DNA of 8,409 nucleotides from Acetobacteraceae bacterium (GTDB lineage Bacteria; Pseudomonadota; Alphaproteobacteria; Acetobacterales; Acetobacteraceae): the NCBI GenBank assembly GCA_014377905.1, contig JACMOQ010000511.1:1-8409 (forward strand), read 5' to 3'. The position numbers and the translations under genes were made by a program. Every line of letters starts with the position of its first letter. Positions within the stretch are counted from its first letter, which is position 1. The notes beneath the pieces are model-generated. The model was not told the origin of the DNA and did not search any database. It saw only the letters and a program-made list of their open reading frames with translations. Shown in pieces: positions 1-6,149 of this stretch.

Positions 1-80
1 AGCCGGAACACCCGGCCCGAGCGCAGGCCCTGTGCCAGTCCGGCAGCGGTTTGGGTGGGAGAGCGGGGCAAATGGATCAT
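1..80 (-). CDS. Possible start of an unidentified gene, partial at left edge
   Basis: An ATG at 80-78 overlaps the TGA that closes the short smc frame (79-77) in an ATGA arrangement, which is typical of translationally coupled genes. The frame then stays open for 26 codons to the window edge, beginning MIHLPRSPTQTAAGLAQGLR. I recognise no family in this piece. No strong Shine-Dalgarno stands in front of it; GGCGGATGG lies upstream at a loose distance. It could be a real downstream gene, a shifted continuation of smc after a frameshift, or chance. Its only support is the overlap and the open frame, and 26 open codons are not unusual in GC-rich DNA. Confidence 0.25.
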   Translation of the reverse strand, partial: MIHLPRSPTQTAAGLAQGLRSGRVFR

Positions 81-1138
81 GTTGCACCATCCGCCAAGGA
101 CGAAAACGGCACGTCGAGGAAATGCCGGTCGGCCAGAACCTCCAGTATCCGCGCGATGTCGATGCTGGCCAGCGGGCCGTTGCGGCGGGCAAGGGCACTA
201 CAGACCGCCTCGAATTCGGCGGCCAACGCCTCGCCCGCAATGCGGTGGCGTTCCAGCGCGGTGCGGGCCTCGCCTTCGCCCGCGCGGAATGCGGGCAGGG
301 CGGCCGCGGCCGAGGTGGCCTCCGTGGCGGTTTCGGTCGCACGGATGGTGAAGTCGCTGATCGCGGCTTGTGCGGCAACGAACGCGGCATTGGCGGTGGC
401 GCGCAATGCCTCGGCCCGTGCCCGTTGCAGCGCCATCAGTTCGGCGTCCGCCGCCCGCACCAGGCCCGAGATCGCCCGGTAGCGATTGGCCTGGCGCGCC
501 TGCCGCTTCAGGCTTTCCAACTGCACGTCCAACTGGCCGCGCAAATCTTCGGCGCGTTCGAGATTGGCCTCGGCGGCGCGCAGCTTGAGTTCGGCCTCGT
601 GGCGGCGGGCATGCAATCCTGTTATTCCAGCGGCTTCTTCCAGCAATAACCTGCGCTCGTCCGGCTTGGCAGCGACCAGCGCGCCCACCCGGCCCTGGCT
701 TACCAGCCCGGATGAATGCGCGCCGGTTGCCAGATCGTTGAACAAGGTCTGCACATCACGCGCCCGGGTTTCGCGCCCGTTAATGCGATAGACTGACCCA
801 TTGCCGCGCTCGATGCGCCGGCTGATCTCAAGCTCAGGCGCCTCGTGGAACGGCGACGGCGCGCTGCCCAGGGTTTCATCAAGCCGCAACGTCACCTCGG
901 CGATATTGCGCGCCGCACGTGCCGCGGTGCCGGCGAATATCACATCGTCCATTTCCCCGCCGCGCAGCGACTTAGCCGAGGTTTCCCCCATCGCCCAGCG
1001 CAGGGCTTCGACCACGTTCGACTTGCCGCAGCCATTGGGACCGACGATGCCGGTCAGTCCGGGCAGGATTTCGACCACTGCGGGTTCGGCGAAGGATTTG
1101 AACCCGGCGATCCGGATGCGGCTGAACTGGACGGGCAA
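77..1138 (-). CDS. smc: Smc chromosome-segregation ATPase, N-terminal head and part of coiled coil only (353 aa, apparently truncated)
   Basis: Smc is a dimeric ABC-type ATPase that, with ScpA and ScpB, compacts and separates bacterial chromosomes. The N-terminal half-head is well preserved. The opening VQFSRIRIAGFKSFAEP is the classic Smc start, the Walker A motif GPNGCGKSN is at residues 33-41, and the Q-loop glutamine is Q148 in LVSQGRVGAL. LEEAAGITGLHARRHEAELK (166-185) leads into coiled coil of about residues 180-318. Full-length Smc goes on through a hinge, a returning coil and a C-terminal half-head with ABC signature and Walker B; none of these is present before the TGA at 79-77. The last 35 residues, from about GPLASIDIAR, do not look like coiled coil or hinge. 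I chose TTG 1138 because it gives the family N-terminus and has AGGAA at suitable spacing. The frame extends to TTG 1183 but contains no ATG before the conserved core. The gene lies 45 bases after the DsbA-like gene on the same strand. A half-head cannot hydrolyse ATP as normal Smc does, so this is a pseudogene fragment, a frameshifted or misassembled copy, or an unusual short protein. Confidence 0.8.
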   Translation of the reverse strand: MPVQFSRIRIAGFKSFAEPAVVEILPGLTGIVGPNGCGKSNVVEALRWAMGETSAKSLRGGEMDDVIFAGTAARAARNIAEVTLRLDETLGSAPSPFHEAPELEISRRIERGNGSVYRINGRETRARDVQTLFNDLATGAHSSGLVSQGRVGALVAAKPDERRLLLEEAAGITGLHARRHEAELKLRAAEANLERAEDLRGQLDVQLESLKRQARQANRYRAISGLVRAADAELMALQRARAEALRATANAAFVAAQAAISDFTIRATETATEATSAAAALPAFRAGEGEARTALERHRIAGEALAAEFEAVCSALARRNGPLASIDIARILEVLADRHFLDVPFSSLADGAT

Positions 1139-1183
1139 GATGGTTGTTCCTGTTGCTTTATGCTCGACCTTTCGGCCAAACAA

Positions 1184-1894
1184 TCATCCGCCGGCTTCGA
1201 CCACCAGCTTGGCGAAATCGAGGAAGCTGCGTCCGCCCGATTCGCGTCGGCTGGCAACTTTAGGGCCCTGGAAAACAAAGCTCGGAGTCGAGTCGATCTG
1301 ATAGGATTTTCCGTCACGGTCCTGGGCGGATAGCAAGGCGTTGCTGGTGGCCTGGTCGGCCAGTGCCGCATCGAAATTGGCCCGTGACAGCCCGGCGAGG
1401 GCAGCGAATTTCCAGATTTCATCGGTCGGCGTGTTCGGCGCTTTCGCGTAAATCCAACGCTCCTGCGACGCCAGCAGCGCGGCGACGAACGGCTCATAGC
1501 GTTCGGCCGGCAGATAGCGCGCGATGACGGACGCGGTCAGCGCTAGCTTGTCGAGCGGAAAATCATGGAATACCATACGGATGCGGCCGGTATCGATAAG
1601 CTCCTTGTGGATCTGCGGCATGCTTTCCTTGTGGAAGGTGGCACAATGCGAACAGGTCATGGAGTAGAATTCATGGACCGTGACCTTGGCATCGGCACGC
1701 CCAATGGACCGTTCCGCGAGGCGCGGGTCGCCAGCGACCGGCGTTGCTGGCGGCACGGTCGTGGCTGGGGAGGTGGCCTGGGCGGTGGTCTGGGCGCTCG
1801 TCTGGGCGGTGGACCGCATCATCAGCGCCCCGGCACCCCCGCCGACAACCGCGACGGCCCCAACCCCTAGTATGATACGACGTGAAACTTCCAT
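1184..1894 (-). CDS. DsbA-like thioredoxin-fold thiol:disulfide protein, exported or membrane-anchored
   Basis: This 236-residue protein belongs to the DsbA/thioredoxin_4 group, which makes, breaks or isomerises disulfide bonds in proteins outside the cytoplasm. The N-terminus has twin arginines followed by a hydrophobic stretch (SRRIILGVGAVAVVGGGAGA, residues 4-23), which could be a Tat-type signal or an uncleaved anchor. A Thr/Ala/Gln/Pro-rich linker follows (about 28-55), with a four-residue repeat STAQ-TSAQ-TTAQ at 28-39. The thioredoxin fold then begins (VTVHEFYSMTCSHC), with active site C81-S-H-C84. A helical insertion spans about 115-190, and the cis-proline loop is STPSFVF with P204. 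The ATG at 1894 has AGGGG seven bases upstream, which supports this start. It lies 21 bases after the DUF721 gene and 45 before smc, so the three are probably co-transcribed. Whether it acts as oxidase or reductase is not decided by the motif. The fold and CxxC are clear; the physiological partner is unknown. Confidence 0.9.
   Translation of the reverse strand: MEVSRRIILGVGAVAVVGGGAGALMMRSTAQTSAQTTAQATSPATTVPPATPVAGDPRLAERSIGRADAKVTVHEFYSMTCSHCATFHKESMPQIHKELIDTGRIRMVFHDFPLDKLALTASVIARYLPAERYEPFVAALLASQERWIYAKAPNTPTDEIWKFAALAGLSRANFDAALADQATSNALLSAQDRDGKSYQIDSTPSFVFQGPKVASRRESGGRSFLDFAKLVVEAGG
1776..1811. repeat. Three imperfect 12-bp tandem units inside the DsbA-like gene
   Basis: On the plus strand the units are gcctgggcggtg (1776-1787), gtctgggcgctc (1788-1799) and gtctgggcggtg (1800-1811). 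A 12-bp unit keeps the frame and produces the four-residue protein repeat [S/T]-[T/S]-A-Q in the linker between the N-terminal hydrophobic segment and the thioredoxin domain. Such a repeat may vary in copy number without breaking the gene. It most likely only sets linker length. Confidence 0.6.
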
Positions 1895-1915
1895 GATGAC
1901 CCCTATATATTGTAG

Positions 1916-2428
1916 TTAATCTGATTCCGTAGAACGAGTCGAGGGTTTTGCGAGCGCATGTTGCCCCAGACCCAGCAACGCGTCGCGCAAGGGACCGTCC
2001 GGCATATCCCCGACGGCCTCGCGGGCGGCGACCACTGCCAACGGCCTGGCGATCGGGGTGGCAACCGTCGCTGCCTGAAAATCCTGCACAAAGCGCAGTC
2101 TGGTGACCAGAATCTGGCCGAAATGGCTATTGATCCGTTGCAGTAACTCTGGTCCTAAATGCTGCAATTCCATGGCGATCGGACCGGTGCAAGCAATGGC
2201 AAGAGTACCGGCGAGCAACTTCTTCGGCGCGCTTACGGCCGCAATCGCAGGCCCAACAATAATCGCCCAGTCCGACAGCAATTGCGCGGTCGCCGGCGCG
2301 CGCTTGCGAAAGGCCGGCCGGGTGATGGCCGGCACCAATCCGGCAATGCCGCGTGGCCCGGCGAACCTCGGCGGTTCGACGGGCTTGTCGGGCGGGGTCG
2401 GGTTTGTCAGAACAGGCTTGTGCCGCAC
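1916..2428 (-). CDS. DUF721 family protein (DciA-like), 170 aa
   Basis: This is a member of the DUF721 family, whose gammaproteobacterial member DciA helps load the replicative helicase DnaB. A similar role here is inference. The domain spans roughly residues 45-116. It contains LLSDWAIIVGPAIAAVSAPK (51-70), TLAIACTGPIAMELQHLGPE (75-94) and the closing LLQRINSHFGQILVTRLRFV (95-114), all typical of alphaproteobacterial members. The first 35 residues are Pro-rich. The tail after 117 is Ala-rich and not recognised. I place the start at GTG 2428 because GAGGAG lies nine bases upstream; a TTG at 2437 would have that site directly against it. The gene is first in a minus-strand run with the DsbA-like gene and smc. 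Its start codon overlaps the start region of the divergent mutY, so its promoter must lie inside the 5' part of mutY. Confidence 0.85.
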   Translation of the reverse strand: MRHKPVLTNPTPPDKPVEPPRFAGPRGIAGLVPAITRPAFRKRAPATAQLLSDWAIIVGPAIAAVSAPKKLLAGTLAIACTGPIAMELQHLGPELLQRINSHFGQILVTRLRFVQDFQAATVATPIARPLAVVAAREAVGDMPDGPLRDALLGLGQHALAKPSTRSTESD

Positions 2429-3451
2429 GCCGCTCAACTCCTCGACTGGTATGATCTAAATCGCCGCCGCCTGCCGTGGCGGGCGCTGCCGGGGCAGATC
2501 GCCGATCCTTATCACATCTGGCTCAGTGAGATCATGTTGCAGCAGACCACCGTGGTGGCGGTGGTGCCGTATTATGAAAAATTCCTCCTGCGGTTTCCCG
2601 ACGTCGCAGCGCTGGCGGCAGCCCCGGTTGAGGCGGTGATGCAGGCCTGGGCGGGTCTGGGATATTACGCAAGAGCGCGGAATCTGCATCGCTGCGCCCA
2701 GGCCGTGGTGGCGCGCGGCGGTTTTCCACCTGATCTGGCCGGTTTACGCAGCCTGCCCGGCATCGGCCCCTATACCGCGGCAGCCATCGCCGCCATCGCG
2801 TTCGGGGTGCCGGCGGTGCCGGTGGATGGCAATGTCGAGCGGGTGATGTCGCGGCTGGCCGGTATTACCGCACCGTTGCCGACCTCCAAGCCCGCCATCG
2901 CCGAAGCGGCGCGACGGGCGGGTGACAGCCCGGCGGCCCGCGCTCGACCGTCCGATTTTGCCCAGGCGCTGTTCGATCTCGGCGCCAGCGTCTGCACGCC
3001 CACCAAACCGAATTGTCTGCTTTGCCCCTGGCGGGGGCATTGCGTCGCCAACCGCCTTGGCATTGCGGCCGAATTGCCGAGAAAGCTGCCCAAGGCGAAA
3101 CGACCGATACGGTATGGCGCGGTGTTCTGGCTTACCGATGCGGCGGGGTGGGTGCTGTTACGCAAACGCAAGCCAAGCGGGCTGCTCGGCGGGATGACCG
3201 AGTTGCCGGGCACCGAATGGCGCAGTGAACCATGGGATGCGGTGACCGAGGCGCCAATGGCCGCGTCATGGCGCGCCGCCGGACAGGTGGTGCATGTGTT
3301 TACCCATTTCGAGTTGCGGCTGGATGTCTACTCAGCCCAGGTCGAAACGATTGCAGCGGAGGGGTTTTTACTAGCCGTCGGCGAACTTGGCAGTGCAGCG
3401 CTGCCATCGCTGATGCGCAAATGCGTGGCTATGGCAACGAGGAATGGGTGA
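2420..3451 (+). CDS. mutY: MutY, A/G-specific adenine DNA glycosylase
   Basis: MutY removes adenine mispaired with 8-oxoguanine, preventing G:C to T:A mutations, in base excision repair. All key parts are visible in 343 residues. LSEIMLQQTTV (35-45) carries E37, equivalent to the catalytic Glu of E. coli MutY. The helix-hairpin-helix is SLPGIGPYTAAAI (111-123), and VPVDGNVERV (133-142) carries D136. A [4Fe-4S] site C192-X6-C199-X2-C202-X5-C208 follows. A C-terminal NUDIX-like domain from about 230 (YGAVFWLTDAAGWVLLRKR, and VVHVFTHFELRL near 290-301) is the part that reads 8-oxoG. Length is normal for the family. The open frame reaches back to 2159, but that part lies antisense to the DUF721 gene. 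GTG 2420 gives the family N-terminus (PHAAQLLDWYDLNRRRLPWR), and no other start codon gives a better one. The ribosome site is weak (AGG four bases before GTG). The 3' end overlaps the convergent amidase gene. Confidence 0.95.
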   Translation: MPHAAQLLDWYDLNRRRLPWRALPGQIADPYHIWLSEIMLQQTTVVAVVPYYEKFLLRFPDVAALAAAPVEAVMQAWAGLGYYARARNLHRCAQAVVARGGFPPDLAGLRSLPGIGPYTAAAIAAIAFGVPAVPVDGNVERVMSRLAGITAPLPTSKPAIAEAARRAGDSPAARARPSDFAQALFDLGASVCTPTKPNCLLCPWRGHCVANRLGIAAELPRKLPKAKRPIRYGAVFWLTDAAGWVLLRKRKPSGLLGGMTELPGTEWRSEPWDAVTEAPMAASWRAAGQVVHVFTHFELRLDVYSAQVETIAAEGFLLAVGELGSAALPSLMRKCVAMATRNG

Positions 3452-4886
3452 GGGCGCTCCACATCGCCGGCCGCCGCCGCGCCACCCATTGCGTCTCCCG
3501 GTCATAAGCGTCCGCAATCTGTAAACACGCGAACTCGGAATGGTTCGGCCCGGCAATCTGGATGCCGATCGGCAACCCGGCCTCGCCAAAACCCGCCGGC
3601 ATGGCGAGCGCCGGGATGCCGGCCATGGTAAACGGCAGCACCACCTTCATCCATTCGTGATAGGTGGTCATGCGGGTATTGCCGATCACTTCCGGCCAGC
3701 GCGTTTCGATCGGGAACGGCCAGACCTGGGCGGTTGGCAGCACCAGAAAATCGTAGCGCGCGAATAGTCTGGCGATCGAGCGATACCATTCACTGCGCAC
3801 CGAAGATGCCGCCGAAATATCCATCGCCGACAGTTTCATCGCCGATTCCACCTCGAAGATCATTTGCGCATTGAGCTGCGCGCGTTCCTCAGCCTTGTCG
3901 TAATGCGGACGGCCACCACCGCCCGACTGCCAGGCGCGCAGCACCAGGAAGGCGCGCCACATCGCGTCGAGTGGCATGTCAGGAATGGCGTCCTCAACCA
4001 CGCAGCCCAAGGCTTCGAAATGCTTCAGCGCCGCGCGGCAGGTTTCCAGCACCCCGGCCTCGTACGGCAAAGCGCCGTTGAAATCGCCGAGGAAGGCGAT
4101 CCGCGTGCCCTTGAAGTCACGCCCGAGCGGTTGGGCGAATTGTGCCGGGTCCTGATGGATCGATAGCGGCGCGCGCGCGTCATAGCCCGCCTGCACCGAT
4201 AGCAGCATGCCAAGATCGGGCACGTTGCGCGCCATCGGCCCGTTCACCCCCATCGATGGCAGCCACAAATCCCGATCGCCCTGCGGCACCGTCCCGAAGC
4301 TGGGGCGGAAGCCAAACACGTTGCACCAGCCGGCCGGATTGCGCAGCGATCCACCGTAGTCGCTGCCATCGGCAACCGGCAGCATCCGCATGGCGAGTGC
4401 CGCCGCCGCCCCACCCGACGATCCGCCCGGGGTCCGGCTATGGTCATAGGGATTGCGGGTTGGCCCATGCACCGGGTTCTTGGTGTGCGACCCCAAGCCG
4501 AATTCCGGCACATTGGTACGCCCGACAAACACCGCGCCGGCGGCCCGCATCCGCTCGGTCATGATCGAGTCGGTCGACGCGACAAAATCCTTGTATAACG
4601 GGGAACCTTTGGAGGTGATCATCCCCGCGACATTGTCGAGGTCCTTGATCGCCTGCGGCAGCCCATGCAGTGGCCCCATAATCTGCCCGCGCGCCACCAT
4701 GGCGTCCTTATCGGCAGCGTCGGCCAGCACATCGGCCCGGCTGCGGCGCGACACGATTGCGTTGATCGCCCCATTATGGCGGTCAATCTGGTTGAGGAAC
4801 GCGGTTGCGACCTCAACGCAGGACACCGATTTGGCGCGGATCGCGGCAGCTAAGGCAATTGCGGTCATTTCGACGATCTCAGTCAT
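3429..4886 (-). CDS. Amidase-signature family hydrolase (485 aa)
   Basis: Amidase-signature enzymes hydrolyse amide bonds with a Ser-cisSer-Lys triad. The triad is complete: K81 in LPQAIKDLDNVAG, cis-Ser S156 in PGGSSGGAAAA, and nucleophile S180 in GSDYGGSLRNPAG. The spacings of 75 and 24 residues match the family. Length is usual for a stand-alone amidase. The GatA subunit of the tRNA amidotransferase is related, but no gatC or gatB neighbours it and the C-terminal half (PIGIQIAGPNHSEFACLQIA) is that of general amidases. The substrate could be an aliphatic, aryl or amino acid amide and cannot be told from the sequence. No signal peptide is apparent, so it should be cytoplasmic. The ATG at 4886 has GGGAG eight bases upstream. 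The gene is transcribed towards mutY and the two coding ends overlap by 23 bases. It faces away from the CoA-transferase gene across a 150-base gap. Confidence 0.92.
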   Translation of the reverse strand: MTEIVEMTAIALAAAIRAKSVSCVEVATAFLNQIDRHNGAINAIVSRRSRADVLADAADKDAMVARGQIMGPLHGLPQAIKDLDNVAGMITSKGSPLYKDFVASTDSIMTERMRAAGAVFVGRTNVPEFGLGSHTKNPVHGPTRNPYDHSRTPGGSSGGAAAALAMRMLPVADGSDYGGSLRNPAGWCNVFGFRPSFGTVPQGDRDLWLPSMGVNGPMARNVPDLGMLLSVQAGYDARAPLSIHQDPAQFAQPLGRDFKGTRIAFLGDFNGALPYEAGVLETCRAALKHFEALGCVVEDAIPDMPLDAMWRAFLVLRAWQSGGGGRPHYDKAEERAQLNAQMIFEVESAMKLSAMDISAASSVRSEWYRSIARLFARYDFLVLPTAQVWPFPIETRWPEVIGNTRMTTYHEWMKVVLPFTMAGIPALAMPAGFGEAGLPIGIQIAGPNHSEFACLQIADAYDRETQWVARRRPAMWSALTHSSLP

Positions 4887-5036
4887 TGCGCGCTCTCCCG
4901 AATTTTCACCCAGCCTAGAAGCCGCGCCGCAGGTTGCAAGCCGGCCGCGCCAGTGCTGGATTAGTGAGAGTGCTCGATTGGTGAGAGTGCTGGATTAGTA
5001 AGAGTGCTCGATTGGCGGCGAAGCGGGAGCGGTATC
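4887..5036. promoter_or_regulatory. Divergent intergenic region between amidase and CoA-transferase genes
   Basis: These 150 bases hold the 5' control regions of both flanking genes. For the amidase (minus strand) a weak candidate promoter is TTGCAA (4939-4934), a 16-base spacer, then TAGGCT (4917-4912), with GGGAG as ribosome site. TTGCAA is its own reverse complement, so it could serve either strand, but I see no convincing -10 for the plus strand. The half nearest the CoA-transferase gene is occupied by 17-base repeats, followed by GGGAG seven bases before the ATG at 5037. The promoter assignment is pattern matching only; the region's role as a shared 5' region follows from the gene layout. 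Confidence 0.5.
4952..5019 (+). repeat. Four tandem imperfect 17-bp repeats upstream of the CoA-transferase gene
   Basis: The units are agtgctggattagtgag (4952-4968), agtgctcgattggtgag (4969-4985), agtgctggattagtaag (4986-5002) and agtgctcgattggcggc (5003-5019). They alternate A-B-A-B, so the array is also two copies of a 34-bp unit with four differences, three of them at the very end. The array ends 17 bases before the ATG at 5037, so it lies in the promoter or 5' leader of the CoA-transferase/aroA unit. Regular spacing of near-identical direct repeats could be a set of operator sites, or simply slippage or duplication. No regulator gene is present in the window. Confidence 0.85.
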
Positions 5037-6149
5037 ATGGCGGGCGTGTTGCAGGGTTTGCGGGTGATCGAATTGGGCCAGGTGCTGGCGGGCCCGTTCT
5101 TTGGCGCGATTTTCGCCGATCTCGGCGCCGAGGTCATTAAGGTCGAACGCCAGGAAGGCGGCGATGATGCCCGCCGCATGGGCCCAGCGTTTCGCCACGG
5201 AGATGCCATGACGTTCCATGTCATGAACCGCGGCAAGCAGTCGCGCAGCATAGATTTGCGCTCACCGGCGGGTCTGGCCGAACTCGACGCACTGCTGACC
5301 GACGCCGACATCATGGTGCATAATTTGCGCCCGGGCGTGGCCGAGGCGCTGGGGATTGATGGCAAAACCCTGACAGCGCGCCACCAGCGGCTGATCTATT
5401 GCGAGATTTCGGCTTTCGGCCATCTCGGCCCGATGGCGCTGCGTCCAGGTTATGAGCCGTTGCTGCAAGCCTATAGCGGGCTTTCCAGCATCAATGGCGG
5501 GCCAGACGATCCGCCGATGCGGGCGGCGGCCAGCATTTGCGACCAGGGCACGGCGATGTGGCTGGTAATCGGCGCATTGTCGGTGCTGCATCGGCGCCAG
5601 GTTACCGGGCAAGGCGGCATCGTGCAGGGATCGTTGCTGGAAACCGCGCTGATGTGGAGCGGGCAGAAAATCGACACCTACCTCAACACCGGCGAAATGC
5701 CGGCACGGCACCGGTCGGGGCATCCATCGATGACCCCGTATGAGGCGTTTGACGCGGCCGATGGTCCGTTCCTGATTTGCGCCGGCAATGACCGGCTGTT
5801 CGACAAGCTGGCGGCGGTAATGGGCCGTCCGGATTGGAGTGCCGACCCACGTTTTGCCAGCAACCGGGCGCGCCTGGGCAACAAGCCGGCCTTGTTCGCC
5901 GAAATGAACACAATGCTGGTGCAGAAAACGCGCGCGGTTTGGATCGATCTGCTGGAGGCTGCCGGGGTTCCGGCGGCGCAGATCCATTCCCTGCCCGAGG
6001 CGTTGGATCAGCCCCAGGTCCAGGCATTGGGGATGTTGCAGCCAGTGCCCGGCGAGGATTTTTCCCTGACCGCGATGCCGATCACCATCGACGGCGCGCG
6101 GCCGCAGATTGCGGGTGGGGCGCCGCGCCTCGGGCAGCATAATGTCTGA
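5037..6149 (+). CDS. Family III CoA-transferase (CaiB/BaiF type), 370 aa
   Basis: Family III CoA-transferases move CoA between carboxylic acids through an aspartyl-CoA thioester and work as interlocked dimers. The N-terminus LRVIELGQVLAGPFFGAIFA with DLGAEVIKVE (8-37) is the family hallmark. NRGKQSRSIDLRSPAG (64-79), RPGYEPLLQAYSGL (136-149) and the candidate catalytic aspartate D169 in ICDQGTAMW follow; formyl-CoA transferase also has Asp169. TGQGGIVQGSLLETAL (190-205) and HPSMTPYEAFDAADGPF (229-245) match the middle of the fold. At 370 residues it is near the short end of the usual 380-430. I chose ATG 5037 because GGGAG lies seven bases before it and the conserved motif begins soon after. 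A TTG at 5004 in the repeat array is in frame but unlikely. The acid substrate is not predictable. Its end overlaps aroA by 8 bases, which suggests co-transcription and possibly coupled translation. Confidence 0.92.
   Translation: MAGVLQGLRVIELGQVLAGPFFGAIFADLGAEVIKVERQEGGDDARRMGPAFRHGDAMTFHVMNRGKQSRSIDLRSPAGLAELDALLTDADIMVHNLRPGVAEALGIDGKTLTARHQRLIYCEISAFGHLGPMALRPGYEPLLQAYSGLSSINGGPDDPPMRAAASICDQGTAMWLVIGALSVLHRRQVTGQGGIVQGSLLETALMWSGQKIDTYLNTGEMPARHRSGHPSMTPYEAFDAADGPFLICAGNDRLFDKLAAVMGRPDWSADPRFASNRARLGNKPALFAEMNTMLVQKTRAVWIDLLEAAGVPAAQIHSLPEALDQPQVQALGMLQPVPGEDFSLTAMPITIDGARPQIAGGAPRLGQHNV

Noticed and set aside
32..649. 205-codon plus-strand frame opposite smc
   Set aside because: It is a Gly/Arg-rich frame antisense to the Smc head and coil, with no recognisable motif.
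2159..2419. 87-codon upstream extension of the mutY frame
   Set aside because: It is antisense to the conserved DUF721 domain and adds sequence not found at MutY N-termini. GTG 2420 gives the family start.
3429..4886. Calling the amidase gatA
   Set aside because: It shares the triad, but no gatB or gatC is adjacent and the C-terminal half fits general amidases better.
4952..5019. Reading the 17-bp repeats as a CRISPR array or plasmid iterons
   Set aside because: There are no spacers between units, no cas or rep genes, and only four units, so neither reading is supported.
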